A DNA stretch of 64,000 bases. Source: Edolisoma coerulescens. Lineage: Eukaryota > Chordata > Aves > Passeriformes > Campephagidae. The position numbers and the translations under genes were made by a program. Below are positions 36,910-48,815 of the stretch, piece after piece (positions within the stretch are counted from its first letter, which is position 1; every line of letters starts with the position of its first letter). Location of the stretch: assembly GCA_013397115.1 (NCBI GenBank), contig VWZW01004126.1, forward strand, positions 87,200 through 151,199, in the 5' to 3' direction. The notes beneath the pieces were generated by a model that was given only the letters and a program-made list of their open reading frames with translations, ran no database searches and was not told the DNA's origin.

Positions 36910-39900
36910 CTTTTTTTGCCAATTATCAGATGTTTCCTTAAAGGTTTGCCCTGAAACTGAAGTTTTGTTGTAGGAGCAGTGACCTATAATAAACCAAGAT
37001 CTATTTACACTTTGATTTTAGTATAAAGTTATTGTCAGGCAATTTAACATTGTATTAAACTGGCAGGAATGTCTATTTGTTAGCTCAAAATGTCAAGTAA
37101 GGGTTCATATTTATTTTTAATTGATTTTTTGAAAATTCTACCCAGATGATCATTCAGAAGAAATGATGGAATATCTTTAACATTTTCTCTTAGAGGGAAA
37201 ATGGGGAGGAAGCCATTCCACATTCAGCTTGCTGTCAGTGCTCCTCTTTCTTCATCTGAATCTGCCACAACAACCTACTCATCCAAATATATGTTTGGAG
37301 CATCGGGTTTACACAAACCTGCTTACAGTCTGGTAAATAAATATCTCGTAAACCAGAAAAGTTAACAGATATTAAATAAATTATGAGCTTTTTATGTAGC
37401 TAAAGGTGCTAATAGAATTAATTGTTTTTCCCAATTATTGTAAAGTGTCTGTACTTTAAAATTATTAGGAAAGGCAAATCAGACAAACAAATTGATATAA
37501 CTTCTCAGCTATTTCTAAAAGTAAGCCTTGGCTAGTCCAGGAATACAAGCAGAAACCTTGGAAAGCTACTTTCATTTTGTGCATGTTTGACAGTAAAAGC
37601 TTTAAAATTGAAATTTATTATCTAAAAGGCAGGAAAGCAAACAAAAATGCTATCTTTTTCTGCCAAGAAATAAGTGCAGTGGTCTCCAGTGAAGTAGAAC
37701 TTGATGTGAAAAATCCAGGAAGAAGAAAGAACTGTGTGTACCTGCATTTGGTTTTATCAGATCAGGTGATGTGCAACACAGCTTGTTGAATAACTCTGTG
37801 GCTGTTTGCCACAGGAGGGAAAAGAACAAAAGAAAAAGTTGATTTTTTAATTTTACTTTATTCACAATTACAAAAATTCTGAAATCTTTGAGCACAGGCT
37901 TAACTGAAAATACTTCCAATTTTAATTTAAAGTGTATGTAAATACACTTATTAGCAGTAGATATTACAGAGGCAGATATTACTTATCTCCCTCTTGAAAG
38001 TTTTCATGAAAGATAATAGAAAAATAAGGTAGGAAAATCTGAATGAAGTATATCAAGGTAAAGTTTAGAACAGGTAGGTGCAATAACAGGTTAAGCATGG
38101 GTACAGTGTGTACCCATTGAGTACAGTTTGTGCGTGAGAACATCTGAAGGTTTATTTGTCCTTCAGTGCCTTAAATTTATTTTTGTTAGGTTCCAGAGTG
38201 TGGAAGGTAGTTTTCTTCAGAAAGAATACTCCAGTTGGTACAAACTCCATTTATTTGTGTAATATCATCGCTTTTCTAGCTGAATAACTTTTAGGGGTTT
38301 GGGTTTTTTTTCCTCTCTCTCTTCAGTTTGCTCTTCACATGCTGACAGACGTCTGAGTCAACCACTGCTTTGGATAATTAATAAGGATCACCCTTTATCA
38401 TTTCCCACACTTGGGTCTGCCCCCAGGTTTAAGTGGTTTTGAACTAAACTAAATAAACCACTCCTTCATTTGAGTTAAATGAAACCATTTAAAGTTTTTG
38501 AATGGAGAAAGCACAAAGTAAAGGAAAAAAAAAAAAACCCTAACAAAACAAACCAGAAACAGATGTTTATTTGCCTCTCTCCATCTTGCATGGTGTCCTT
38601 GCAGGTAGTTCTTACATCTAGTATCCATTTTAGTAAAATCGGTTATTCTTTTCTGAGGCTCAAAAGCCTCTGTGCTTTACTATGGTCCTTCTATAACATT
38701 TTTTTCCTCCTTTGAGGTAGGGCTGTCGGTTCCAGCATGAGCTGTAGGCCCTGGAACTGCACTCTCTTGCCCACAGGATACAGTGGGTTTTGTGATCCTT
38801 GTTCCCAGAGCCAGCTGAGTTGCTCACCATACCTGCCTTAAGTCTACTCTCCTCATGCCATTTGGCCTCTCTTGTGCTTATAAGGAAACACAACACGGTG
38901 CGGATTTTTTTTTTTTTAAGTAAACACTGTTGGTAAGTAAGACATTTACTAAAAAAGTGAACTTTCAGTTTAAGACTCTTCATTCTATTTCACATTTTAT
39001 TGCTTTAACCTGCCATATTTTTTTATTGGTGATACATCTCAGCCTTGTAAGACGGGAACATTTTGCTAATTGGCACTATGGGTAGCCATGTAAATGCTGA
39101 ACAGATCATTTAGCTCAGCTAATTTTTAAGGTACTTGACCAGTAACCTCCCTCTATTTTGGTGCTCCTATTTTTATTGCTGTCTATTCTTAGGTTCCTTT
39201 AGCCATCTCCTGACTAGTAGCCTGCTTTGCTAGCATCCAGGTTTACCCAACATTTCCCATTCTGGTTTGTATCATTCAAAATGTTGTTTATAATACTAAT
39301 GTCCTGAATTTAGACTAGAACCTTTGTGCCCAAGTTAAACATAATTTCACCAAAGATTGCCTAAACCAAATGAAAAAAAAATGCTATCTCATTATTTTTT
39401 TCTCCCCTTGGGGAATTTTTTTTCCATTTCCATGGGGCTGGAGAGTGGAGAAGGAGAGAAGAAAAAGAGACAAGAAGGGATCTAAATGAAATGATATCAC
39501 CAAAGAGCATTTCCTTTAAGAAAACACTTAACTTGGACATGATAAATGATGAGTTTCAGCAGAAGATCTAAGCAAATGGCTCTTCCATTATAATCAAGTA
39601 AAATGAAAACTACAAATTCAGTGCTTCATTAATTTTTCTCTAGATCATCCAGATTCAAACAGAGATTTGGATCTTATCTTTATGTGTAAGATATAAGGAT
39701 GTTGGGTTTTTTGCTATACTTGAATTTAGGCTACTTTGACTGATTATGACAGAGCAAAAGTCATACATCTCTGTAAAGAATGAGTGAAAAAATATAATTT
39801 TTTAGATAGTCATATATACTTGCTTAATATAAAAGTATTCCCAAGCTCCAATTAAATTATGTTAAATTATTCATTGTAATTATGTTTCATTTCAGGACCT

Positions 39901-41056
39901 ACAATTACAGGAGCTAATACTGATTAAGTTTCATTTATACAATTTAGAAAAGAACTCAGCAGTTGTGATATAACCATGCAACCTCTCTACATGACATTCC
40001 AGTGCTAAGAACAAATGTTAATCCTCAGAGATAGGAAACTGCTCAGCAGTGGCTACAGGTGTTGATTGCTTATAATTGTGAACTGCATATGGAGCCTTAT
40101 GCTGTGACAAATAAAGCTTCAAATTCCCTCTGTAACATTTAAATAACTCTAACAAGAAACTAGCTTGATTTTTTTTTTTTTTGATGGTGCAAGGACTTCC
40201 TTAATTTCTGTTTTCAAAATCATTCTCTGCCTAGAAGCCTGAAGTTTATCCATAATGAGATCTTTCTTCCTCAGTTTTCCAGAAGAAAATGTAGTAAAAT
40301 TAGTTATGGACACCATCTGAAGTTATCTGTGGAGCAGCATCAGTTTTTACCGAAGGAAATCAGTGAGTCTGGAGCATGAGTCATCTGGTCTGTGGAAACA
40401 AGCTGAGGACTTCAGGCAGACCGGTGTATTGCAAACAGCAGGCTATTGTAACCACATTCCGCTACATTTCAAATGTGAATAAGGTAATAATTAGCTGTAC
40501 CACTACTCTGCATTTCATTTGAGAGCAACAATAATACAGCTGTGGATCTTGAACAAAATTTGACTACAGTAGCTTCAATCTATTCAAAGATAGCCAGAAA
40601 TGCAGTGCTGCTAAAGATGATAACAATACTGTAACTTCTTTCCCAGGAGCTCTTATCTCAATAAAATGTAACACATGGATTACACTATTCTATTATAGTT
40701 AAATGGCTGAAATGAATTAATAGGCTTCAAATATGTGGAAAAGCTGAGGAAAGAATAAAATAAGTGAAATATGGGCTCTGGGGCAATTACCTGAATTACA
40801 CATGATATTTCTACATGTCTTATAAATAATGGGGTGTAGCAAGAGAACAGAATGGAGCTACCATGGCCTCCTCAGCTGTTTTGTGTCTCCTCTAACCACT
40901 TTCATCAAACAACTGTGGCCACCAAGTGTGGCTGAGGGAAAACCTACTGCCTCAGCATAACTTGCCTGGTGTCTTGCCTTATGCTCTTACACCATCGTCA
41001 AAACAAAGGTGATTATTTCCTCTACTTTAAGCTTCTTAAACACTCTAAGGGAAGAG
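36910..41056. other. Unique AT-rich non-coding DNA
   Basis: No gene or recognised repeat. A few A or T homopolymers occur (about 38526, 38907, 40171). Short reading frames here are uninformative. Confidence 0.55.
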
Positions 41057-41525
41057 TATTGTGGTTTAGGAATCGTACTCCCCAGTTCAGTGCCCCCACT
41101 GAGACCCTCCCCCACCTTTCCCACACGATCCCACTGCAGCAAGATGGAGTTGAGAACTGGAGGCACAAAAGGCAAAGATCACAGGCTGAGATAAGAAAAA
41201 TTTACTGGAAACAGCAATGTGAGAAGAAAATGAACAGTAACAGCAACAATATTAATAACAAAAGTGTACAAAAGACAAGGTGATTCACACACCAAAATGT
41301 GGACCCTGAGACAATGAACAATTGGCTTCGCCCCCCACCCACCACATTTTTACAACTGGAACCCACACCTTTCTTCTCCAAAGTGAGTGTCCCTTACTCC
41401 TGCCCCCAGCAATGACATGAGGTGGTAGAGAATAGTGTAGAATAATGTCCCAGCCATGCCCCTTAGCAACATACCCCTTCCAGCTACCGCAAAAACTGAA
41501 CTCTGTCCTGGTCAGAACCAGCACA
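41057..41525 (-). mobile_element. ERV LTR, antisense, related to the 59-kb LTR
   Basis: On the minus strand it starts TGTGCTGGTTCTGACCAGGA at 41525 and ends with ATTCCTAAACCACAATA at 41057. The stretch TTCATTTTCTTCTCACATTG...TTTCCAGTAAATTTTTCTTAT and TTTTGTGCCTCCA is shared with the plus-strand copy at 58992-59412, which confirms that it is a dispersed repeat. The terminal TG...A form and about 470-bp length suit a solo LTR. An exact target-site duplication is not seen. The plus-strand frame 40969-41283 overlaps this element and is not a gene. Confidence 0.85.
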
Positions 41526-44314
41526 TAGAAAGAGTACTCTGGGATTCTGTAACTGTTGTTTTAAAAGATTTTTTTCATTTTAGTATACAATGCTGCAGTA
41601 ACTGCAAGACTGTGGAAAAAAACCTGGTTAATATTTCATACTTTAATTTTCAATAACTCAAACCAAGTGAAAAATGTAAAAAAAATTACTATTTAATAGT
41701 TAACATGGTATTTTTTTGGTTTCTTAGACAACTAGTTCACCTGCTGCCTAGAGTTCTGACTATAAGCAACGTGTTTAATTCTTATTTTCAGACACGAATA
41801 AAAAATCCACAATTGATATCTTGCAGAAGAAAGACAGTAAAACTGAAGTACCTTCTGAAGCTTTGTTGATTTCTGACTGAATTCAAATCACATTTCTAAA
41901 TCAAGACCTGGTTCCTCAGCTCCTAACCGTGCTTGAAGGGCAAAGAAAGAGCCACATAGGACAAATAGTTTGCTTCATGTTCTCCCTTTCTTTTTCTTTC
42001 CCCTGTTTTGTTCACTCCTGTGATTATATCTCTTAAATAAGTGTACTTTTATTGTCCCACAGAGGTATAAACAAGACATAACATGTCATATCTTCGCAGG
42101 GATCGTACTATCTGAGAGTTTAACTGATTTTCTAAATCATTCCTGAAAACTCTGTTTTGTTGGCTGTCAGACGTGTGTTTGATAGTAGGACTATATAACA
42201 CCTCTGCTACTGAATGTAATGTGAGAAAATCAATTTATTCTGTTATGGCTTCTGTTTCCGCTGTTTTTGATTAATAGCAAAACAACAAACAAGTAAACTA
42301 TTATTTGACAGCTTCACTGCACTGAAAATAAACATAGCAGAAGTAATTATGGTCCTGAATTCCACCTTCCTCTACTTGTCTGCTATTTAATATGGCCAAC
42401 CTCTGGCTCATTTTCCATCTATCCTGCAGAATGGCTCAGTGAGGTCAAACCAGGGAAGAAACAGACACGCTATATACGTAAAGAACTTGGTAAAGGAACA
42501 TTTTTAATAGAGAGGATGCAGAGACCCATTTCCCTTTTGAGCTTTCCAAGAGTTTGCACTCCTGCCTAGAGAAGTTTGAAGCTTCAAAGGTGGTGTAGGG
42601 ATGTATGGAGCCTGAATACTCAAAAGGCAGCTCATATGCACATCTGCAAGTATGTTTAAGTGTGGCAGAGGCACAGTTGCTAGGTTTTTGACAAGCCAGT
42701 TCAATATTGGCAGATTTATCATGTTAGGATGATCAGAAAGTATAGTTTCATCAGGAGAGGCATAGGCAATGTATGCTATAAAAACAGGAAAACAGGTAAA
42801 AGACATTGTGGCACAAATTTGTAAGAATGACTGCACATCTTTTTTCCCATTGTCTGTCTCCACCTGAAGTTATGAAATCAAGTGGCAAACAGCTTCCACA
42901 GACGTCTGACTGCTCTACTGATTGTTAAATCCTGGTAATTGGAGACATTTAATTATTCCTAAAGGATGAAGTCAGCCAGGCACTGCTCATGATCTTAGTC
43001 GAATCGCTTGTGCACTAAACTCAACCTTGAAATGTGTTTTTGCTCTGAGACCATCATGCATATCTTACCTGATTCCGAATGTGCTGCTCTTCTTTTCCAT
43101 CCCTTTCTCTTTATTCCATCTTTAAATGATTTATTTGCATTATATATTGTTTCTGACATGAAGTGCCAGGAAAACAGGAGTCAGACCTGCATTTTGCTCT
43201 CTCTACCCTAACCCCAACCTTAACAAGTATCACCCTTGCTTCGAGTAGCATTTTACTTTTGAGAGATGCTGAGAAAGAAGGGAAGCATGAGGCTTCATAC
43301 TACAAGATGCTGCATATGAGCAGAGTATGGGAAAGTAGCTCTTTCAAGGCTGTCATAAACCTTTTTTCTGCTGATGTTAAGTGGGAGCAGAAGCTTTCAG
43401 TACTTTTGAGAATAAAACTCACACACACAATGGGTGTGATTTTCAAAAGAAGGACAGGGAGAGAAAAAAGGAAAAAGTAATTCATGTTCGGCACAAAGTG
43501 CTCCCTTTTACTTGAGCTGAAATTTACTCAGTTATTACTGCTACATAGAAAACATATTGAAATCTTGTTCCATTACCTTCCTAAACCTCAAGAATATTTT
43601 TCCTGAAGCTTGTTCCAGCACTCACATATAAACTCATGCCTTTTTCTGGTTTTGACTTTGAGTTCTAAATTGCTTCTGAAAAATGCAGTTCATGACACAT
43701 TTCTTGCGCTGCCAGAGACCCTCAAATAGCCATTCATCTGCTTCTATTGCAATGACCAAGCAATGAATGCTGAAAAAACTTTATGAAAAAAAAAGTGATA
43801 CAATATAGCAATCAATTGTGTACTTTTATGGATGGCGAAGGCTTTCGCTTTCCTCTGTAAATAATCTATCTTAAGTGCACATGGATTTCCATCAATATTC
43901 CTATTATGCCATTTATTGCAGTCATATTTTATGTAAGAAAAGATGTATAGCTGGACAAATACCTGATCTTGTTCAATTTTACCCTGATCTTTCACAGAAG
44001 AAAATGGAATATTTATTTTACCAAAAGCTTTCTAGAGTTTTGTACTGAAGACAGACTTATCAAATAATACTCTACATTCATCCTGCTATCATTTTATTTT
44101 GAAAAAATACAAAAAGTAGCTATTACAGAAGTTTAAGCAGTCAAAGTACCATCAGAATGATTTGGGCTTGTATCGATTTTCCTTTGAAAACTAATGTAAG
44201 ATTCATATTGCCATAGTTCTCTTAATTCAGTTTGTCTGACCTCATCTGAGGAAATAACTTAGACCTAAACATCAACAAACATCTATAGAACACAGTTTGG
44301 ATAACCCAGAGAAT
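41526..44314. other. Unique AT-rich non-coding DNA
   Basis: No gene or repeat family is recognised. The minus frame at 42504-42863 (119 codons) has no recognisable domain and no supporting signals. Confidence 0.55.
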
Positions 44315-44575
44315 TTTTTTACTAAGGTGGATTGGGAACTTGCTGAACAGCAGAATCCAAAGGGTCACAATCAGTGGCACAGGTCAAGTTGGAGGTCTGT
44401 CACTGGTATTGTGCCCAATTCCATACTGGGCCCAGCATTGTTTGCCCTACCCCTCAATGACTTGGGTGGAGGGGCAGAGGCCTCCTCAGCAATGTCACTG
44501 ACAACACAAAGCTGGGAGGAGTGGCCGATACCCCAGAGGGCTCTGCAGCCCTTCAGAGGGACCTCGACATAATGG
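44315..44575 (+). mobile_element. Internal CR1 reverse transcriptase fragment lacking both ends
   Basis: A short CR1 ORF2 piece in sense orientation, closely related to 9830-10075 in this window. It shares the blocks AGGTGGATTG, CAGCATTGTTT, CAACACAAAGCTGGGAGGAG and GATACCCCAGAGGGC. The translated block PNSILGPALF corresponds to the RT 'PQGSVLGPVLF' motif. Homology stops at about 44572, inside the coding region, without a CR1 3' tail. Normal CR1 insertions keep the 3' end, so this copy was cut later by deletion or rearrangement. Confidence 0.85.
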
Positions 44576-47500
44576 TGTGGTCATGGGACAGACTGGGAAC
44601 TGAACAGTAGGAACTGTGACTTATGCTAAGTCACAAGAAATGTCATCATTCAAGTGAATTGCAGAAGCAATGAGTGCTGTCAGCTGGCTCAGCAAACAAG
44701 TCTTGCTGTTTAGCCAGCCAGGTGTGTGGAGTTGATCGTTCTTGGAATAACGGTCTAAGAGATAGCTATGGCAAACTGCTAAACCTTCCTCCCTTTCTTT
44801 GCTGTAATTCAGATGGCTGCACAGATTGAGGTGGAGGGTAACAGTTCAGCCAAGAAGGCGGTTGTGTTGATTAAGAGGGACTACAGGTCTTGCTTTTTGA
44901 GCTTTGTGGGACAAAATTGGACTCTTTAAATCCTGAAGAACAGACACTTAAAAAAAAGTTATTAAAAGAAATACCATCAATGGAATGTGTCTTTGAACTT
45001 GGAAGAGAATCTAAATTTTAAAAATACCTAATGAAAACAATCTCAAATATTGTAGTGACTAGCAGATACATACACTTATTTTTGTGGGAAGCATCATATA
45101 AAGTAAAGATAAGAAAAAAAACTTCCTAGTACATGAAACCCAGAGAGCTAATGCTCACTGTTTTCCTGCTCTGTTGTGTGTTAATTTCGATTTTACCTAT
45201 AGAGGCTATTCAAGAGTTATGTTATTCTTATTGGAGCATTGCCAGTGTGGGAGTCTGGCTTAAGAAAATGTGAGGTCCTCAAAAATGGTTTTCAAATTTT
45301 TTTTTATTATCTGCTCAGATACACAGAATGATTGATACCAACCTTCTTCTGAAGCTGTGGAGTGAGAAATACAATTGAAATTGCTGCAGACAATACTCTG
45401 ATTGTTCCCAGGAACTGGCAGAGCAGAGACGTCTTCCCTGGCAAGAAAGATGGAAAAAAAGAGGATACTGTAGAAATAATGGTATTTTCCGGAGCACAAT
45501 AAACAGAACATTAATGTTGGTTCTTTTCTAGCAGGCAACTCTTGGGGTTAGCTAAAAGGGAATTAAGACTAGGATACCTGAGGCATGAAGAATGAAAACC
45601 TGCATTAAACAGAAAAGGCTGGCATACTGGACCCAAAAGCAAAACTACTGCAAAAGGGCAAGGAACATTTAATACACTGTATTAAGCGCAATTTTTTTGT
45701 CCCTATAGCATTGCAGAAATTGTTTACTTTAGCCAGATTTATTTCCCTATATATTTCTTTTTCTTCTCTCCAGTTTCATGGCAAATCACACTGGATCAGG
45801 CAAGGCCCTTTTGCACATCTTTCATCTGTGCTCTGAACTCTGTTAAATACATTATTTCTCACAAATGAATTTAATTATTACTTAGGGTGTTCTTTTTCCC
45901 TAAAAAAATGCACTTTCATTGCCGTTTTAATAATCCTCACCAACTTAAAATACTGTCCAGTGTTCATTGGCATATAGATCTGTCAACACAACAATACTGT
46001 TATTGATATAATTGGAAGGACTTTGTGAAATTAGTTGTGGCAATTTTTTATGCCTTGAAATTTATGACAACACATCGAGGACATTTAACCTGTGCCACTT
46101 TATTACAAGCATAATTTATTCTTTGACTTGGTACTTCTAATTTGCATTCTGGAGAGTTACCAAAATATTGTGGATTGAGGGAAAGATCTGAAACTATGCT
46201 GAGATGAGACTGGAAATATTTTGTCCTTCTGGAAAATAAAGGGAAAGTGAAAATTCTTCCCTTGCCTGTCCTACCCACTTCCCTTACCCTCTTGCCTCTT
46301 CTAGAGGCAACTTGATTTTGTTCACATTACCTGTTTACTTACCTGGAAACTGAAAGGTGACTTTTGAGGAATTCTTCACAGTTTCAACAATGTCTTTTGG
46401 ACTTTTAGGATACCGCCTTGTCAGAAGAAAAGAAGTTAATTTGATTTCAAAATGTATGGGCAGAAAAAATAATTATTTCCTTCATCCTGTATTCATCTGT
46501 AATCACATTAGCCTACTGGTTATATTAAATAAACTGAAAGGGGAAGGATGAAGAGTTGAATAATTTTATTTGTTATTATTCAAAATACAGCTATTCATTG
46601 GATCTGTGAAATATAGGATGCTTTCCCATGAAAAAAAAATGACAAACTATTTGGTTGGGGGTTTTTTTGAGATTACAGGTTTATTTCTTCTTCAGGCTAA
46701 TGGAAAAAAGCTGTTGTAAGTAAATAGTGATCTAAGAAAAAAAAAAGAGACTAGTTTGCATGATTTTGTTTTCCTTTTCTATCATGTTTAAGGGATAATG
46801 ATAAGGAAATTAAGAGGAAGCTTAAACTTTTTATCATGGCTCTCTTCTTCCCAAAACATGCAACTCAGTGTTTTGGGAAGATAGCTCAAAAAGTTGTCCT
46901 TTTATGAGGATGAAATCTTGGTGGGAAGAAATGGTTTTCTTTTGGTCATCTTGAGTGAGCCTTATTATATCACTGACCAAAATTTTCGTAAGGTCTACAG
47001 ATAGACGACAATACTATATGCTACCAATTTCCATTGTTAATATTTCAGACATATGAGATTAAATGTTTTACTTTTTTTGTTCCCATCATGGCTTCCTCTA
47101 TCCTAAAGCACATTAGCTGATAAGGATAAAAATTCTCTTTTTAACGGATTTTACTGTCCTTGATGTCTTGCAGAGGTAAGGATCTCTTCATAGGAACGCT
47201 AACATGTGTGGATTGTCCTGTTTCTTCTCTGAGATAAATAAAAGCCCTGCAGTAAAGATAGTCAGGAGCTCAGCTCAAGACTATGTACCTCTGAAAGCAT
47301 CATTAGTTAGTTAAGCATCATAACACGTTCACATGGACTGTGAGTTGTTCAGAACACAGAAAACAACCTTATACGTGGCCAGGATATACCACTATAAAGA
47401 ATATATTTAACATTCACTTTAATAGAACAGATAAAATTTTTTATTCATCGGTCTTATTTTCTAATGATATACAGGTTGCTTGTATAATAAAGTTCCAAAG

Positions 47501-48436
47501 ATCGTTTCACTTTCCCTCAGCTGTGAGGTATTTTGAAAGGAAAAATAGTTTAAATAAAACTGGAATTTGGAATATTTTTAAATGTTAGAAATTGAACTTA
47601 TTAAAAAGAAGAAAAGGACAAAAATTGACCCTTTCTCCAGCATTTTAAAATTCTGACTAGCTGTAATCAGTATGCCGTTTCAAATAAAAATACTGTAAAC
47701 CTGTAATGTACTGTGACAGATTGTCATGAAGACATAGCGGTACTGATGTTGCAATCAGGAGCTGACAGTTGAGCTTCATTTAAGCAAATATATATTTGCT
47801 TATACATGACAAAGAAGAGATTCATCTTTTTATGAGTAAAAATCGATGCTAATGGCTGATTTTAGTATGATTTCTTTGTTTCTGTAATTCTGCCATGACT
47901 TCTGTCAAAAAAAAATGATAGGTACAAGAGGATAAACATATCTTTTCATTTACTCTTGTGATCTCTGTTTCTTGTCATCTCATTATTGATGTTAAATAAG
48001 CTTCAATCAGAAATGTAGAGATATAAATTTAATAAAACCTTATGTATTTAACCTTAAGAAAATATCTTGTCTGAGTGACAGAATATCTAATGTCTAAGTA
48101 AAAAAAAGCTTTTTTTGTTATTTTGGGTGACTAAAACCTTTTTTGTAAAGTTTATTCTTCAGATAACCTTTGGAGTAATAAAAATACATGTGCTTATGAG
48201 AGAACATGCTATTTAAACCTTTCCTTAGAGTTTCTTGTTTTAATAAGAGAAATCCTTTATCCCTGATACTTCATAAGAGTCCTCGTTGTAGTGATGGAGA
48301 GTGACTGATTTGAAAATGAGTCTGACAAACACACCTCAAAAAAGAAACAGCAATTTGAAGCTATTTTTATTTTATAAAAATACCTTTAATAGATAGTTTC
48401 CTCTATGTTCTTGCATTTCTTTCATTTTGTGCACTT
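44576..48436. other. Unique non-coding DNA with a perfect palindrome
   Basis: No gene is recognised. A 22-bp perfect palindrome lies at 47781-47802. The stretch right after 44576 to about 44900 is less AT-rich than the rest but matches no family I know. Confidence 0.5.
47781..47802. repeat. 22-bp perfect palindrome
   Basis: The 11-base half TAAGCAAATAT is followed directly by its reverse complement. Each arm contains a GCAAAT core similar to half of the POU-domain octamer, so it could be a dyad binding site; that is speculative. Confidence 0.9.
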
Positions 48437-48442
48437 CTAGAA
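48437..48442. repeat. 5' target-site duplication CTAGAA of solo LTR
   Basis: CTAGAA directly precedes the LTR and is repeated exactly at 48810-48815. Six base pairs is the duplication size of beta-/alpharetrovirus-like (class II, ERVK) integrases. Confidence 0.9.
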
Positions 48443-48809
48443 TGTGGATACAGAAAAAGCTTCAGCAGAGAATTTCTTCAGCTCTCTGTAGCATTTTGTG
48501 AGAGTTATGTCTTTCCCATGCAAACTATCTCAGACTATGTTACAGTTTTGTAAACTTCTTGCACCTGCGGGATGTTTGCCTGATTGCTATGGTTTTGACT
48601 AGGAAAATATTTAGAAATGGGTGTCTTAGAATTTGACCAGTCCCCTCAAGGGATGGATGGCCAGACGGCCAATTGCGTTATGCCACTTAACACACCTTTT
48701 GTGAACTAGTATATAAAAACCCTTGGAAATTATTAAAGTTGCTTCCTTTCATCTCTGATCCTGGGATTCTGCGTTTTTCTTATTTCGCCGTTCGGACTCA
48801 GCCGTGACA
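48443..48809 (+). mobile_element. Solo class II (ERVK-like) LTR, 367 bp, with exact 6-bp TSD
   Basis: The element starts TGTGGATACAG and ends GCCGTGACA, flanked by exact CTAGAA duplications. TATATAAAAA (48710-48719) is followed by ATTAAA (48732-48737) only some 13 bp later, giving the compact U3-R arrangement of class II avian retroviral LTRs. The GC-richer U5-like tail (ATTTCGCCGTTCGGACTCAG, 48782-48801) keeps CpGs. No primer-binding site or viral genes follow, so it is a solo LTR. The 6-bp duplication, short length and promoter layout point to an ERVK-type family; the exact family is not assigned. The minus frame 48733-48933 is a shadow. Confidence 0.92.
48710..48737 (+). promoter_or_regulatory. 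LTR TATA box and polyadenylation signal
   Basis: TATATAAAAA at 48710-48719 would set transcription start around 48740, and ATTAAA at 48732-48737 would serve as the poly(A) signal just upstream of or within R. This compact order is usual in class II retroviral LTRs. Confidence 0.7.
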
Positions 48810-48815
48810 CTAGAA
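48810..48815. repeat. 3' target-site duplication CTAGAA of solo LTR
   Basis: Exact copy of 48437-48442, immediately after the LTR terminal ACA. Confidence 0.9.
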
